From positions 85,397-149,396 of the forward strand of contig CANFWI010000001.1 in the NCBI GenBank assembly GCA_947450675.1: a stretch of 64,000 nucleotides of DNA. The letters run 5' to 3'. Source of the stretch: Comamonadaceae bacterium (GTDB lineage: Bacteria; Pseudomonadota; Gammaproteobacteria; Burkholderiales; Burkholderiaceae_C). Shown one piece after another: positions 37,291 through 45,918 of the stretch (the stretch's first letter is position 1; each line of letters opens with the position of its first letter). The notes below the pieces were generated by a model. That model was not told where the DNA came from, made no database searches, and saw only the letters and a list, made by a program, of their open reading frames with translations. Position numbers and translations under genes: made by a program.

Positions 37291-37817
37291 TGGTTTTTAG
37301 CGACCATTTGACCGAGATACAGCGTGCGCAGATCTCGGACAACGGCCTTGTCTAGCGACAGCGTGGTTTCATACGTGTCCTCACCGGCAGGCGTGATGCT
37401 GACCAGCACGGCCCCGTAAATCACACCCTCAACCCGAGTCCGAAAAGAGTCGTTCTGCACGGTCATGTCGGCTACCGTGGTGGTCGCATCGAGTTGCTGG
37501 CCATAAACCTGCTCCGTCAAAGAGCGGTACGCGTCGAGCTTTGAGGCCCGAATAGCAAGCAAACGCTGCTGCGCGGGAACACGGTGGTTTTGCACACTGA
37601 TGACCGCATAGCCCGTGGCCGTCAGCGTTTCGCGTTTTTCAACCAAGGGCGCGATCATGCCGGCATCAGCCGCTCGTTGTGCCGCCGCTTGTGACGCGGT
37701 GACCGGCTCAGGCTGAGCTGTCATGGCGGTCTTGCAACCCGACAGACCGATCACGAGCGCAAGCAGTACGAGCGGCAGGGCCGGCAAGCGGGAGGGCATT
37801 GAGCACAGGCGGTTCAT
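37287..37817 (-). CDS. LPP20-family lipoprotein, FlgP-like
   Basis: 176 residues with lipobox GLSGC (C28). The mature part has the LPP20 pattern: TATGYAVISVQ, AQQRLLAIRASKLDAYRSLTEQVYGQQLDATTTVADM, VEGVIYGAVLVS. FlgP proteins form outer-membrane-linked rings around the motor in Vibrio and Campylobacter. First gene of a five-gene minus-strand operon. Confidence 0.82.
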   Translation of the reverse strand: MNRLCSMPSRLPALPLVLLALVIGLSGCKTAMTAQPEPVTASQAAAQRAADAGMIAPLVEKRETLTATGYAVISVQNHRVPAQQRLLAIRASKLDAYRSLTEQVYGQQLDATTTVADMTVQNDSFRTRVEGVIYGAVLVSITPAGEDTYETTLSLDKAVVRDLRTLYLGQMVAKNH

Positions 37818-38073
37818 GGTCTAAATCCTTGTCAAAAAACGGTGGCGAGAAGCTACAGCACTTGTATCGGCACCAATTCATAAACCTTTAGGAAATGCCC
37901 CGGCAGCACCAACGCTGCAGACCCTATTCAACCGTTACATTTTGATAGTCGAAATAAGTGATAAATTGTGTAAAAGAACAATCAATTTTGTAACAAACAT
38001 GAGACTTTGTGTAAGATCAAGGCAATCTGTAGCACTGTCGGTGTATTGACATTTCCCCACTTCTCGGTATCAC

Positions 38074-39240
38074 TTGGCCAACATCAAACATCCACCTTCG
38101 TATATTGGGCAAAGCGCAGCAGCCAAAGCTGTGCGCGACCTCGTTGCGAGAGTGGCGAATTCGATCGCCACGGTGCTCATCACGGGTGAAAGCGGAACCG
38201 GCAAGGAACTGGTGGCGCGAGCGCTGCACGACGACTCGATTCGAAGCAACGGTAACTTCGTTCCTATCAATTGCGCAGCCATTCCTAAGGACTTGCTTGA
38301 AAGCGAGTTATTTGGCCACCGCAAAGGGGCATTCACTGGCGCTGTGGCAGACCGTGTGGGCCGGTTTGAACTCGCCCACGGTGGCACTATTTTTCTCGAC
38401 GAAATCGGTGACTTGTCACTGGACATGCAGGTCAAACTGCTGCGCGTGTTGCAAGAAAGAACCATCGACCCGGTCGGCGGTTTGCGCCCGGTTCAAGTCA
38501 ATGTACGGGTGGTGGCCGCCACTCACCGCGACTTGGAAACCGAAATTCAGGCAGGACGCTTTCGGGAAGATCTGTATTACCGCCTGAATGTGCTGCCGCT
38601 GCACACCTCGCCGCTGCGTGAGCGTCGCGAAGACGTGCCTGAGTTGCTGCGTTACTTTGCTGGTCGGTTTGCCATGCCGGGACGCCCGCCCGTGACTTTC
38701 ACCGACGACTTTATGCAGGCCCTGCAAGACTACCCATGGCCGGGCAATGTGCGTGAATTGTCGAATCTGGTCGACCGTTTCAGCACGCTTTTTGAAAGTC
38801 AGTTGCTGGCGCTGCGAACCATCACACCCAATCTGCTGCCCCGTGGCTTGGCCGCCATCCAGGCGGAACGCTGCCCGCAACCACTGGCCGGTGATTTGCA
38901 AGCAGCCGTCCTGTCTGCGCACAACGCCATGGTCGACGCAATGGATGATGCCTCTGCCGAAACTGAAGACGATGATCAAGTCGAAGACATCATCATGTTG
39001 GCGCAAGGCGCTATGCCAACCTTGCCTGCCGGTGGTGTTTCGCTGAAAGACCGTCTGGCGGAAATTGAGCGTGACTTGATTTCACAGGCACTGACGCGGA
39101 CCGATGGCAATGTCTCGCAGACGGCTCGACTGCTGAGCTTGCAGCGCACCACGCTGATTGAAAAAATCCACAAATACGCTTTGCGCCCTGCCCTGGCCGC
39201 AGGGGAAAGTCGCGCGTCGTCGGATCAGTTGTTAGCCTGA
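38074..39240 (+). CDS. Sigma-54-dependent activator without N-terminal sensor domain (FleQ/FlrC-like)
   Basis: 388 residues. The AAA+ domain begins almost at the first residue: Walker A GESGTGKE (38-45), GAFTGA loop for sigma-54 contact (85-90), Walker [15 protein letters not shown] Fis-type helix-turn-helix ends the protein ([31 protein letters not shown]). There is no receiver, GAF or FleQ domain. TTG 38074 is the only NTG codon soon after the in-frame stop at 38047, so the short N-terminus is real unless a frameshift lies upstream. It probably drives the sigma-54 promoters at flgB, flgA and flhA. Confidence 0.9.
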   Translation: MANIKHPPSYIGQSAAAKAVRDLVARVANSIATVLITGESGTGKELVARALHDDSIRSNGNFVPINCAAIPKDLLESELFGHRKGAFTGAVADRVGRFELAHGGTIFLDEIGDLSLDMQVKLLRVLQERTIDPVGGLRPVQVNVRVVAATHRDLETEIQAGRFREDLYYRLNVLPLHTSPLRERREDVPELLRYFAGRFAMPGRPPVTFTDDFMQALQDYPWPGNVRELSNLVDRFSTLFESQLLALRTITPNLLPRGLAAIQAERCPQPLAGDLQAAVLSAHNAMVDAMDDASAETEDDDQVEDIIMLAQGAMPTLPAGGVSLKDRLAEIERDLISQALTRTDGNVSQTARLLSLQRTTLIEKIHKYALRPALAAGESRASSDQLLA

Positions 39241-39258
39241 TCCGGCGCCTCCCTTCGC

Positions 39259-40104
39259 TCAGGGCTTGTCCGCCGGCTGTGCGCGCGGGTACTGCAACAT
39301 GCTGTCGCGCTTGCGCGCAGCGGCCGCAGCGGTCGCATTGGCAGTCGCTTCTGAGTTTTGACGTTCACGCTGTTGACGCGCCTGTGTTTCCAGCTCACGA
39401 CGGACTGCGCCGCTGTCACCCAGGGCACCTTGTAAGCCCTTCATTTGACTTGACAGCGTCGACAGCGCTCCGGCCTGGGCTTTGAGACGTGCATCCATGC
39501 CGGAGACCTGCTGGCTCATCGCCTGCGTTTTGAGGTCGACCTGTTTTGCAGTCAACTCAGGCATGCTCTGGGTGCTTTTGATGGCCTCGTCCAAGCGCGC
39601 GTCGATCTTGACTTGCAGAGCGGCAATGGCTTCTTGTTTGGCCAGCATGGTTTGCAAAGCCTCTTGAACCGCCCCCACAGACTCCATGGAAGCGTCCATC
39701 CCCACCACCCGCTTGCCAACCGCCAACACCATGTCGTCGAGCTGGGCCACGCGGGATTGCAAGCGCACCGCCAAGGCGGCAAAAACGCCGCCGGCCACCA
39801 GCATCAAGGCACCGCAAACGACCAGCAGGACTGTCGAGAATTTTCTTTGCGTGTGATAAGACGTCTGCAGTTCCTTGGAAGCTTTGCGAAGTTGGCCCGC
39901 GGCATCAGCGGCCAGACCGGCGGCCCGGGTGGCCAATTCGCCCGAGTCCATGACGGCAAGCCGCATGTCCGTCATGCCATCGTCGTCGCCCACGCCCAGC
40001 GCAGCTGCATCAGCGTCAGCGTCAGCGTCAGCATGAGGGTTGACGGCGGCGTGGTCTGACGCCTGCGTGTCTGCGGTGGTCGGGTGAGGGCTTGGGTTGC
40101 TCAT
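39259..40104 (-). CDS. Membrane-anchored coiled-coil protein, not recognised
   Basis: 281 residues, last gene of the fli/flhB operon. The N-terminal tail has an Ala-Asp repeat (HADADADADADAA). One transmembrane helix lies at about 90-114 (TVLLVVCGALMLVAGGVFAAL). It is followed by a long helical, probably coiled-coil region (about 115-275) rich in Ala, Gln and Lys. No enzyme motif. The topology (cytoplasmic tail, one helix, long coil) is like that of scaffolds or structural linkers. Converges on the sigma-54 activator gene with 18 bases between. Confidence 0.7.
   Translation of the reverse strand: MSNPSPHPTTADTQASDHAAVNPHADADADADAAALGVGDDDGMTDMRLAVMDSGELATRAAGLAADAAGQLRKASKELQTSYHTQRKFSTVLLVVCGALMLVAGGVFAALAVRLQSRVAQLDDMVLAVGKRVVGMDASMESVGAVQEALQTMLAKQEAIAALQVKIDARLDEAIKSTQSMPELTAKQVDLKTQAMSQQVSGMDARLKAQAGALSTLSSQMKGLQGALGDSGAVRRELETQARQQRERQNSEATANATAAAAARKRDSMLQYPRAQPADKP
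40007..40036 (-). repeat. GCATCA/GCGTCA hexamer array
   Basis: Five units of GC(A/G)TCA on the plus strand encode the Asp-Ala repeat of the coiled-coil membrane protein. Length changes stay in frame. Confidence 0.8.
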
Positions 40105-40148
40105 ATCGTTCTCCAGGGCTTACGCCATTCAATGTCGGTGGTGAGGCG

Positions 40149-40832
40149 TCAGCTGCGCGTTGAATCTTGCAGCGCATCCAGCTTCGTGCGAACCTTGTCG
40201 TTTTCAATCTTGAGCTTGACGACACGCGCAGGAAAATCCATTTGCAGCATCGTCAACATGGTTTCCGAGAGTTCCGGCGACTCTGACGTGACCGCCTCGG
40301 TTCGTACCTCCACGGGTTCGTCCACAACGGCGGCGGATACAGCCAAGTTGTGGCTAGCCATGGATTCTGGGACGGGTTCGGGCAAGGCCACAAAGCGGTC
40401 TTGCTCAGACCGTTTGATCAATGGGCCTTGCTCAGGGCGAGTGACCGCTAGGGCTTCAGGCACCAAGGCAACATGAGACTGCTCCGCCAAGGTTTCTGGC
40501 ATCAACGCCATGTGCTCGTTCTCGACAAGCTTGACCACTGAATTAACGTCGTCATGATCTGCTTCGGCACCAGCGGCGGCCAACACACGGTCTTCTTTGA
40601 GGTGACGGTCAAATACCGGCTGCGCATCAACCGGTTGAGGTGCGTCAGCGTCTGGGGCGAGCACGCGATTTTCGTCGACCGAATCGTCATGGGCGGTTGA
40701 CTCTGGAGCAGCAAGCACTTTTCGCACTGTGGGTTCCTGAGCCGATGCTTTTTTGCCCGAGGCAACATGCGCGCCCTCCGGCATAGAGACTTGGTGCGGA
40801 CTGTCGTTTCTGATCAGTTTGGGTTCGCTCAT
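40149..40832 (-). CDS. Disordered protein with repeated VLAPE-like motifs, not recognised
   Basis: 227 residues, acidic, no signal or membrane helix. A short hydrophobic motif recurs every 12-35 residues: RKVLAAPES, NRVLAPDAD, DRVLAAAGA, EHMALMPETL, SHVALVPEAL, DRFVALPEPV, HNLAVSA. The C-terminal 35 residues (ARVVKLKIENDKVRTKLDALQ) form a short coiled coil. The pattern suggests a multivalent linear-motif protein that docks several copies of one partner. Its start overlaps the stop of the DamX-like gene by 4 bp. Function unknown. Confidence 0.7.
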   Translation of the reverse strand: MSEPKLIRNDSPHQVSMPEGAHVASGKKASAQEPTVRKVLAAPESTAHDDSVDENRVLAPDADAPQPVDAQPVFDRHLKEDRVLAAAGAEADHDDVNSVVKLVENEHMALMPETLAEQSHVALVPEALAVTRPEQGPLIKRSEQDRFVALPEPVPESMASHNLAVSAAVVDEPVEVRTEAVTSESPELSETMLTMLQMDFPARVVKLKIENDKVRTKLDALQDSTRS

Positions 40833-42301
40833 CGTGGGGACTCCTGAGACTGGCCGGCGGTGACCGGCTCCGAATTGAATTGATCGCGTATTGAACGGGT
40901 GGTTCGCACCCAGGCGCCGGCGGGTTTTCCGCGTCCGGCGCTGAATTCAGTGGCCATCGCAGGCGTTGCGAAAGGACCCGACATCACAACGAAGTAGGCG
41001 AGTTTTTCTCTTGGTCTGTACACCGCCACAATGCGGGCTTTGGCCAGTGCGGGAACTCCTTTTTTCCAGGCCACGGCACCCTCGTAAGTCGGCATAGCGG
41101 CATGTTGCAGCACCAAGGCTGACGCTGGCATGGCATTGATCCAAGCTTGATTTGCCAAGGCTTCAGCAGCCGGCTCGATGATGCCGACGACAGGCTGGGC
41201 GGGCTCCTCAGCCACCACCGGTTCAGCAGCGGGAGGCGCTACCGGCGCGGGCACGGCAACCCCTGCGGGCTCAAGCACAGGTGCTGGCGGTGTTACGAGT
41301 GCTGTAGCCGGTGCGGCCGCAGAAGGTGACCGGGCCGCAGAAGTCGCCGTGAGACTGGCCCAGCGCTGCGCCAGATCGTCACGGTCAATCGTGAACACCG
41401 TTGGATGGAGCCAAGCGGTGACGCCCACCGAGAGACTTCCCAACAAGACAATCGACAACACCCAGCGCCACACAGATGAACGCGCCGGGGCACTGACATC
41501 CCGGCGGTCACGGGACTGGGTGTTGCTGTTTTTACTGGCTTTAGTGGCTTTACCAAGCTGCCCTTTTGCCCTGCTCTTGTCGGTTCCGCCGGAGAAAGTA
41601 AAGACCGCGGTAGAAGCCGGCGCTTGCGCCAAAGGCGACTGAAAACCCAAGGGATCGATGCCGGCAGGGTCGGCCATGGCGGGGCTGCCCGGCAGCGGTG
41701 CCTCTAGTTTTTTAAGCAAGGTTTTGACAGCGCCTTCGCAACCATCTTCCCGGCCCTGAACCAGCATGACGATGGCTTGCTCAGGCGTGGGGGGTTCAAT
41801 GTCCCAGCGCAACATGCGCCGGTCGAAGGAGTCAAACACTTTGCGGCTTTGCACACTGGTGCCGAGCAGCAACACGATGCGGATATTCGCGCCGGGAAAG
41901 TTTTGCACCAAGCGCGCCAGTAGCTTCACTTCGTGGTCGGCCAGAGCGCCAGCGTCATGCACGATCCAGATCCGCGCCGGCGAGTCAAGTCCAGGCAGCT
42001 TCATGGCTTGCTGGACGGATTGCTCAGCCAACACATCATTGAATCGGGTCAACATGGCGGCGGTGTCAGCCGGGAAATAAACCTCCAGCGGGCTCAGTGG
42101 CGAGCTTTCCCGCAGGCGCGCAATCAACAAGCGGCTGTAATGATCCAGCGCGGCCTCACGGTTGCTTGAGAGGGCCAAACTGCGGCCGTCGCGCAGCAGG
42201 CCAGCGACACAACCTTCAAGGCGGAAACGATCTGCCGCCCGAAAAAACAGCGGCTCAAGGCCTACCTCACCGGCAGTCAAGCTCGCCGTTAATTCACTCA
42301 T
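40829..42301 (-). CDS. DamX-like protein: AAA-like N-domain, TM helix, C-terminal SPOR-type domain
   Basis: 490 residues. The N-terminal part (about 10-205) has the look of an ExeA/DamX ATPase fold, with a Walker-B-like IWIVHDAG (D116), but the Walker A position (SLALSSNREAA) lacks GxxxxGK, so ATPase activity is doubtful. One TM helix lies at about 277-296, a Pro/Ala-rich spacer follows, then a SPOR-like domain (about 395-475; AYFVVMSGPFATPAMATEF) that would bind denuded peptidoglycan. Start overlaps the flhB stop by 4 bp, so it is co-translated with flhB. Confidence 0.72.
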   Translation of the reverse strand: MSELTASLTAGEVGLEPLFFRAADRFRLEGCVAGLLRDGRSLALSSNREAALDHYSRLLIARLRESSPLSPLEVYFPADTAAMLTRFNDVLAEQSVQQAMKLPGLDSPARIWIVHDAGALADHEVKLLARLVQNFPGANIRIVLLLGTSVQSRKVFDSFDRRMLRWDIEPPTPEQAIVMLVQGREDGCEGAVKTLLKKLEAPLPGSPAMADPAGIDPLGFQSPLAQAPASTAVFTFSGGTDKSRAKGQLGKATKASKNSNTQSRDRRDVSAPARSSVWRWVLSIVLLGSLSVGVTAWLHPTVFTIDRDDLAQRWASLTATSAARSPSAAAPATALVTPPAPVLEPAGVAVPAPVAPPAAEPVVAEEPAQPVVGIIEPAAEALANQAWINAMPASALVLQHAAMPTYEGAVAWKKGVPALAKARIVAVYRPREKLAYFVVMSGPFATPAMATEFSAGRGKPAGAWVRTTRSIRDQFNSEPVTAGQSQESPR

Positions 42302-43458
42302 GCTTTGCGCTCCGCAGGATTTTCAAGTTCGCCTTTTGCATTGAAGCGCATCGACGGTGGTATTTTGGGCTGCGGTCTGGCCATCGGCTCAACCCCAGGC
42401 CGCACTTGCGCCAAGCTGAAGACGTAAGCAATGACCGGTGCAACCGCGTGATAAAGCGCTTCGGGAATTGACTTGTCGACATCCGTGGTGAAGAACAAAG
42501 CCCGGGCAAGTTGCGGCGATGCAAACATCTCGACGCCATGCTTTTTGGCTTCCTCGCGAATCAGCGCCGCCATGTGATCAGCCCCTTTGGCCAACAAGAT
42601 CGGTGCGCCATCGGCGGTCGGATCGTAAGACAGCGCAATCGCAAAGTGTTCGGGGTTGGTGATGACCACGTCAGCATCTTTGACCTTTTGCATCATCCGG
42701 TTGTTGGCCATCTCGCGCTGACGCCGCCGAATCTGCTGCTTGACTTCAGGCCGGCCTTCCATGTCCTTCATCTCATCTTTGATCTCTTGCTTGGTCATGC
42801 GCAAGCGCTTGATGTACGACCATTTTTGGTAGGGTGCGTCAATCAACGCGATCAACACCAAGCTGAGCGTGAGCCACAGGGCTGCTTGTGTGATCAACGC
42901 GCCAGCACTCGCCAAAGCAGGTTGCAACTGCATGCTGCCGAGGTGAATGAGCTCCGTCATGTGGCGCTCAACGAGCACCCACAAAACACCCGCCACCAAC
43001 GTGAATTTCCCCAAGGACTTGAGCAACTCAACCGCTGCGCGGGAACCGAACATGCGCTTGAAGCCTTCGGCAGGACTGAGTTTTGAAAACTGCGGCGCGA
43101 CGCTCGACATCGAGAAGTGATAGCCGCCAGTGACGCCCGATGCCAGAATCGCCACCACGGCTGTGACCGCCATCAAGGGCAACACCAGCAACAAAGCTTC
43201 CAGCAATTGAGATGCAAAAGTGGCCGGCAACAGGCTAGGCGTGTCGAGCGTCTTGCGGTCGAAGGTGAAACTCTTGACCAGCATGTCTGACAGGCGAGTC
43301 GCCCAGACACCACCCACCATCAAGATGGTCATCACGGCGGCGATCATCACGGCGGCGGCAGGCAGCTCGGTAGAACGGGCGACTTGGCCTTCATCACGCG
43401 CGCGTTTGAGCCGCCGCGCTGTGGGTTCTTCGGTAGGTTCTGAGCCGCTATCGGACAT
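42298..43458 (-). CDS. flhB: Export apparatus switch protein FlhB
   Basis: Membrane component of the flagellar type III export gate that switches substrates after autocleavage. Four TM helices in the N-terminal 210 residues, family start EPTEEPTARRLKRARDEGQVARS, and the FlhB_C domain. The autocleavage motif reads N268-P-E-H instead of the usual NPTH; cleavage occurs between N and P, which are kept. 386 residues, normal. It follows fliR. Confidence 0.96.
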   Translation of the reverse strand: MSDSGSEPTEEPTARRLKRARDEGQVARSTELPAAAVMIAAVMTILMVGGVWATRLSDMLVKSFTFDRKTLDTPSLLPATFASQLLEALLLVLPLMAVTAVVAILASGVTGGYHFSMSSVAPQFSKLSPAEGFKRMFGSRAAVELLKSLGKFTLVAGVLWVLVERHMTELIHLGSMQLQPALASAGALITQAALWLTLSLVLIALIDAPYQKWSYIKRLRMTKQEIKDEMKDMEGRPEVKQQIRRRQREMANNRMMQKVKDADVVITNPEHFAIALSYDPTADGAPILLAKGADHMAALIREEAKKHGVEMFASPQLARALFFTTDVDKSIPEALYHAVAPVIAYVFSLAQVRPGVEPMARPQPKIPPSMRFNAKGELENPAERKA

Positions 43459-43494
43459 ATCGACTGAGATCCATCAAATTAAACGTGAACGTCA

Positions 43495-44265
43495 TCACGG
43501 CAGCCCCACCATCGCGCGAATCTGCGTCAAGCCTTGCACCCAAAGCCACTGAATACGCCCCGCAATGCTCGACAAAGACACCATCAAAACGAAAAATCCG
43601 GCGACGATGGTGGCCGGCAGGCCGACTGAAAAGATATTCAGACTCGGCGCAGCGCGTGTCACCACACCCAAACCGATGCTGATGAACAGCAGCGTCACCA
43701 TGACCGGCAGCGCGGTCAGTACCGCGCCCAAAAATATCATCGAGCTCCAGCTCACCAGTTGCCCATAGGCGACGTGGTCCATCAGCGAGCGCCCGACCGG
43801 CAAAGTCGAAAAGCTCTCCAAAACCATGGCGAGCAGCATGCCGTGACCGCCCAAACTGACAAAGATAAGGGTTGAGAGAATCAGCAAAAACTGGGCGATG
43901 ACCGGCACGTTGCCCAGATTGGGATCAATCAGGCTGGCCATCGACAAACCCATCGCGTTAGACACCGCCTGCCCAGCCACCACCACCGAGGCCGTGACGA
44001 TTTGCAGCATCAGGCCCATGAAAGCACCGATCACCAACTGGTTGAGAATCTCGAGCAAACCGGTGGCTGACAGCGGATCGATCACCGGCCAGTCAAACAT
44101 CGGATAAACCATCACCGACAGCGCCAACGCCAGCATGACACGGATGCGAACCGTCACCGATTGCAAAGAAAAAACAGGCGCCGCCAACAGCAGTGCCGAT
44201 ATCCGTAGCATCGGCCACAAGAACGCATAAAAGCGCTCAACGATATCGACGGCTGCGACGTTCAT
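43495..44265 (-). CDS. fliR: Flagellar export protein FliR
   Basis: Inner-membrane export gate subunit. 256 residues with six hydrophobic segments; family traits VERFYAFLWPMLRISALLLAAPVFS and IDPNLGNVPVIAQFLLILSTLIFVSLGGHGMLL. Two bases after fliQ. Confidence 0.96.
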   Translation of the reverse strand: MNVAAVDIVERFYAFLWPMLRISALLLAAPVFSLQSVTVRIRVMLALALSVMVYPMFDWPVIDPLSATGLLEILNQLVIGAFMGLMLQIVTASVVVAGQAVSNAMGLSMASLIDPNLGNVPVIAQFLLILSTLIFVSLGGHGMLLAMVLESFSTLPVGRSLMDHVAYGQLVSWSSMIFLGAVLTALPVMVTLLFISIGLGVVTRAAPSLNIFSVGLPATIVAGFFVLMVSLSSIAGRIQWLWVQGLTQIRAMVGLP

Positions 44266-44267
44266 TT

Positions 44268-44537
44268 TCAGACGAACAGTGTCGGGATGCGCAAAAAGAT
44301 ACCGCGCGTGTAATCAACCATCATGGCGATCTGCCAACCGCCCACCACCGCCAGCGTCAGCGCCATCGCGGCGAGCTTGGGGATAAAACTCAAGGTGGCC
44401 TCGTTGACAGACGTGGCGGCCTGAATGATGCCGACCACCAAACCAACCGCCAGCGCCATGCCGAGCAGCGGGGCCGAGATCAGCACGGTCATCCAGAGAG
44501 CCTGGGTACCCAGTTCAACAACAGTAGAAGCGTCCAT
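44268..44537 (-). CDS. fliQ: Flagellar export protein FliQ
   Basis: 89 residues with two TM helices (ALWMTVLISAPLLGMALAVGLVVG and AALTLAVVGGW region), VGIIQAATSVNEATLSFIPKL in the family loop. Between fliP and fliR. Confidence 0.96.
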   Translation of the reverse strand: MDASTVVELGTQALWMTVLISAPLLGMALAVGLVVGIIQAATSVNEATLSFIPKLAAMALTLAVVGGWQIAMMVDYTRGIFLRIPTLFV

Positions 44538-44549
44538 GTGAAGGGTTCC

Positions 44550-45296
44550 TCAGGTAGTGACAAAACTGGCGGCGAGCGATCCCATGATCAGCCCCCAACC
44601 ATCGACCAGCACAAACAGCATCAGCTTGAAAGGCATTGAAATCATCATCGGCGACAGCATCATCATGCCCATCGACATCAGCACACTGGCGACAATCAAG
44701 TCAATCACCACGAAGGGGATGTAGATCAAAAAACCAATCGTGAAAGCGCTTTTGAGCTCAGAGGTGATGAAGGCCGGCACCAGCGTCGTGAAGGGCACGG
44801 TCGCAGGGGTCAAGGGCTCACCTTTGCGGGCGATCTGCATGAACAACGCGATGTCGTCACCACGGGTCTGGGCCATCATGAACTTGCGAATTGGCGCTTC
44901 GGCAGCGGCCAGCGCTTTGTCAAAGTCCAGGCCGTTTTGCAGGTAAGGCGCCAAGGCGTTTTGATACACGTCGGTCAGCACCGGTTGCATGATGAACAAA
45001 GTCAGGAACAGCGACAAGCCGACCAGCACGGTGTTGGGCGGTGTTTGGCCGGTGCCGAGCGCTTGCCGCAGCAGCGACATGACGATGATGATGCGCACAA
45101 ATGACGTCATCATCAGCAGCAGCGATGGCAGCACCGACAGGGTTGTCATCAGGGCCAGCAACTGCAGCGTCAAGCTGTATTGCGTGCCTTTGGCGCCACC
45201 TGTCACGTTGAGCAAGGGCAAGCCCTGCGACCAAGCGGCTAGCGGCAACACCAGCAACACCAAAACGCCCACATGGCGCCAAAAATTACGGGGCAT
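44550..45296 (-). CDS. fliP: Flagellar export protein FliP
   Basis: Core pore-forming export gate subunit. ATG 45296 has GGAG 7 bases upstream and gives a signal-peptide start (MPRNFWRHVGVLVLLVLPLAAWSQG). Signature block TSFVRIIIVMSLLRQALGTGQTPPN is present. 248 residues. Overlaps the end of fliO by 11 bases. Confidence 0.96.
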   Translation of the reverse strand: MPRNFWRHVGVLVLLVLPLAAWSQGLPLLNVTGGAKGTQYSLTLQLLALMTTLSVLPSLLLMMTSFVRIIIVMSLLRQALGTGQTPPNTVLVGLSLFLTLFIMQPVLTDVYQNALAPYLQNGLDFDKALAAAEAPIRKFMMAQTRGDDIALFMQIARKGEPLTPATVPFTTLVPAFITSELKSAFTIGFLIYIPFVVIDLIVASVLMSMGMMMLSPMMISMPFKLMLFVLVDGWGLIMGSLAASFVTT

Positions 45297-45588
45297 CAAC
45301 CATCTCCGCATCATCCTTTGAACTGGCAGGCCAGCTGCCCAGCGCCGTCAGCTGGGTCGGTGAAATACCGACCAGAACCTCACGAGCACCTATCCGCACC
45401 AAGGCAATTTTTTGACGGGGGCCGACGCTGACCGCTTCAACCACGTGCAGTTGCCGCGTGCCGCCACCCGCACGCACGCCTGACTGCATGCGTTTTAGCG
45501 CCCACAGCAAGCCACCCAAGAGGCAGAAAACCAAGACCAAACTACCTGCAAAACGAAGCATGTCCATGCCAGAAAGTCCGGTGGCCAT
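45286..45588 (-). CDS. fliO: Flagellar export protein FliO
   Basis: 100-residue bitopic protein aiding FliP pore assembly. TM near residues 9-26 (AGSLVLVFCLLGGLLWALKR) and the family block LHVVEAVSVGPRQKIALVRIGAREVLVGIS. Between fliN and fliP. Confidence 0.93.
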   Translation of the reverse strand: MATGLSGMDMLRFAGSLVLVFCLLGGLLWALKRMQSGVRAGGGTRQLHVVEAVSVGPRQKIALVRIGAREVLVGISPTQLTALGSWPASSKDDAEMVDAP

Positions 45589-45590
45589 GC

Positions 45591-45902
45591 TCAGAGATTC
45601 TTCATGCGTTCGGACGCCGGCACGACGCGCGTCAAGCGAATGCCATAACGATCATTCACCAGCACCACCTCGCCTTGGGCGACGACCGTCTTGTTGACCA
45701 GCAGGTCTAAGGGCTCACCAGCGATATGGTCTAACTCAACCACACTGCCCTGCGTCAAGCGCATCAGGTCGCGAATTTTGATCATGGCGCGACCCACTTC
45801 AACCGACAGCGTGACGGTGATGTTCTGCAACACGTCAGGGTTGATCTGGGAGGTGGACGTGCCGCTGCCAGCAGCGGATTTTTCAATTGTGTTGTCAGTC
45901 AT
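45591..45902 (-). CDS. fliN: C-ring switch protein FliN
   Basis: 103 residues. SpoA domain: VTLSVEVGRAMIKIRDLMRLTQGSVVELDH and EPLDLLVNKTVVAQGEVVLVNDRYGIRL. Forms the base of the rotor C-ring with FliM. 16 bases after fliM. Confidence 0.97.
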   Translation of the reverse strand: MTDNTIEKSAAGSGTSTSQINPDVLQNITVTLSVEVGRAMIKIRDLMRLTQGSVVELDHIAGEPLDLLVNKTVVAQGEVVLVNDRYGIRLTRVVPASERMKNL

Positions 45903-45918
45903 GTCGGGTTCCTGAAAG

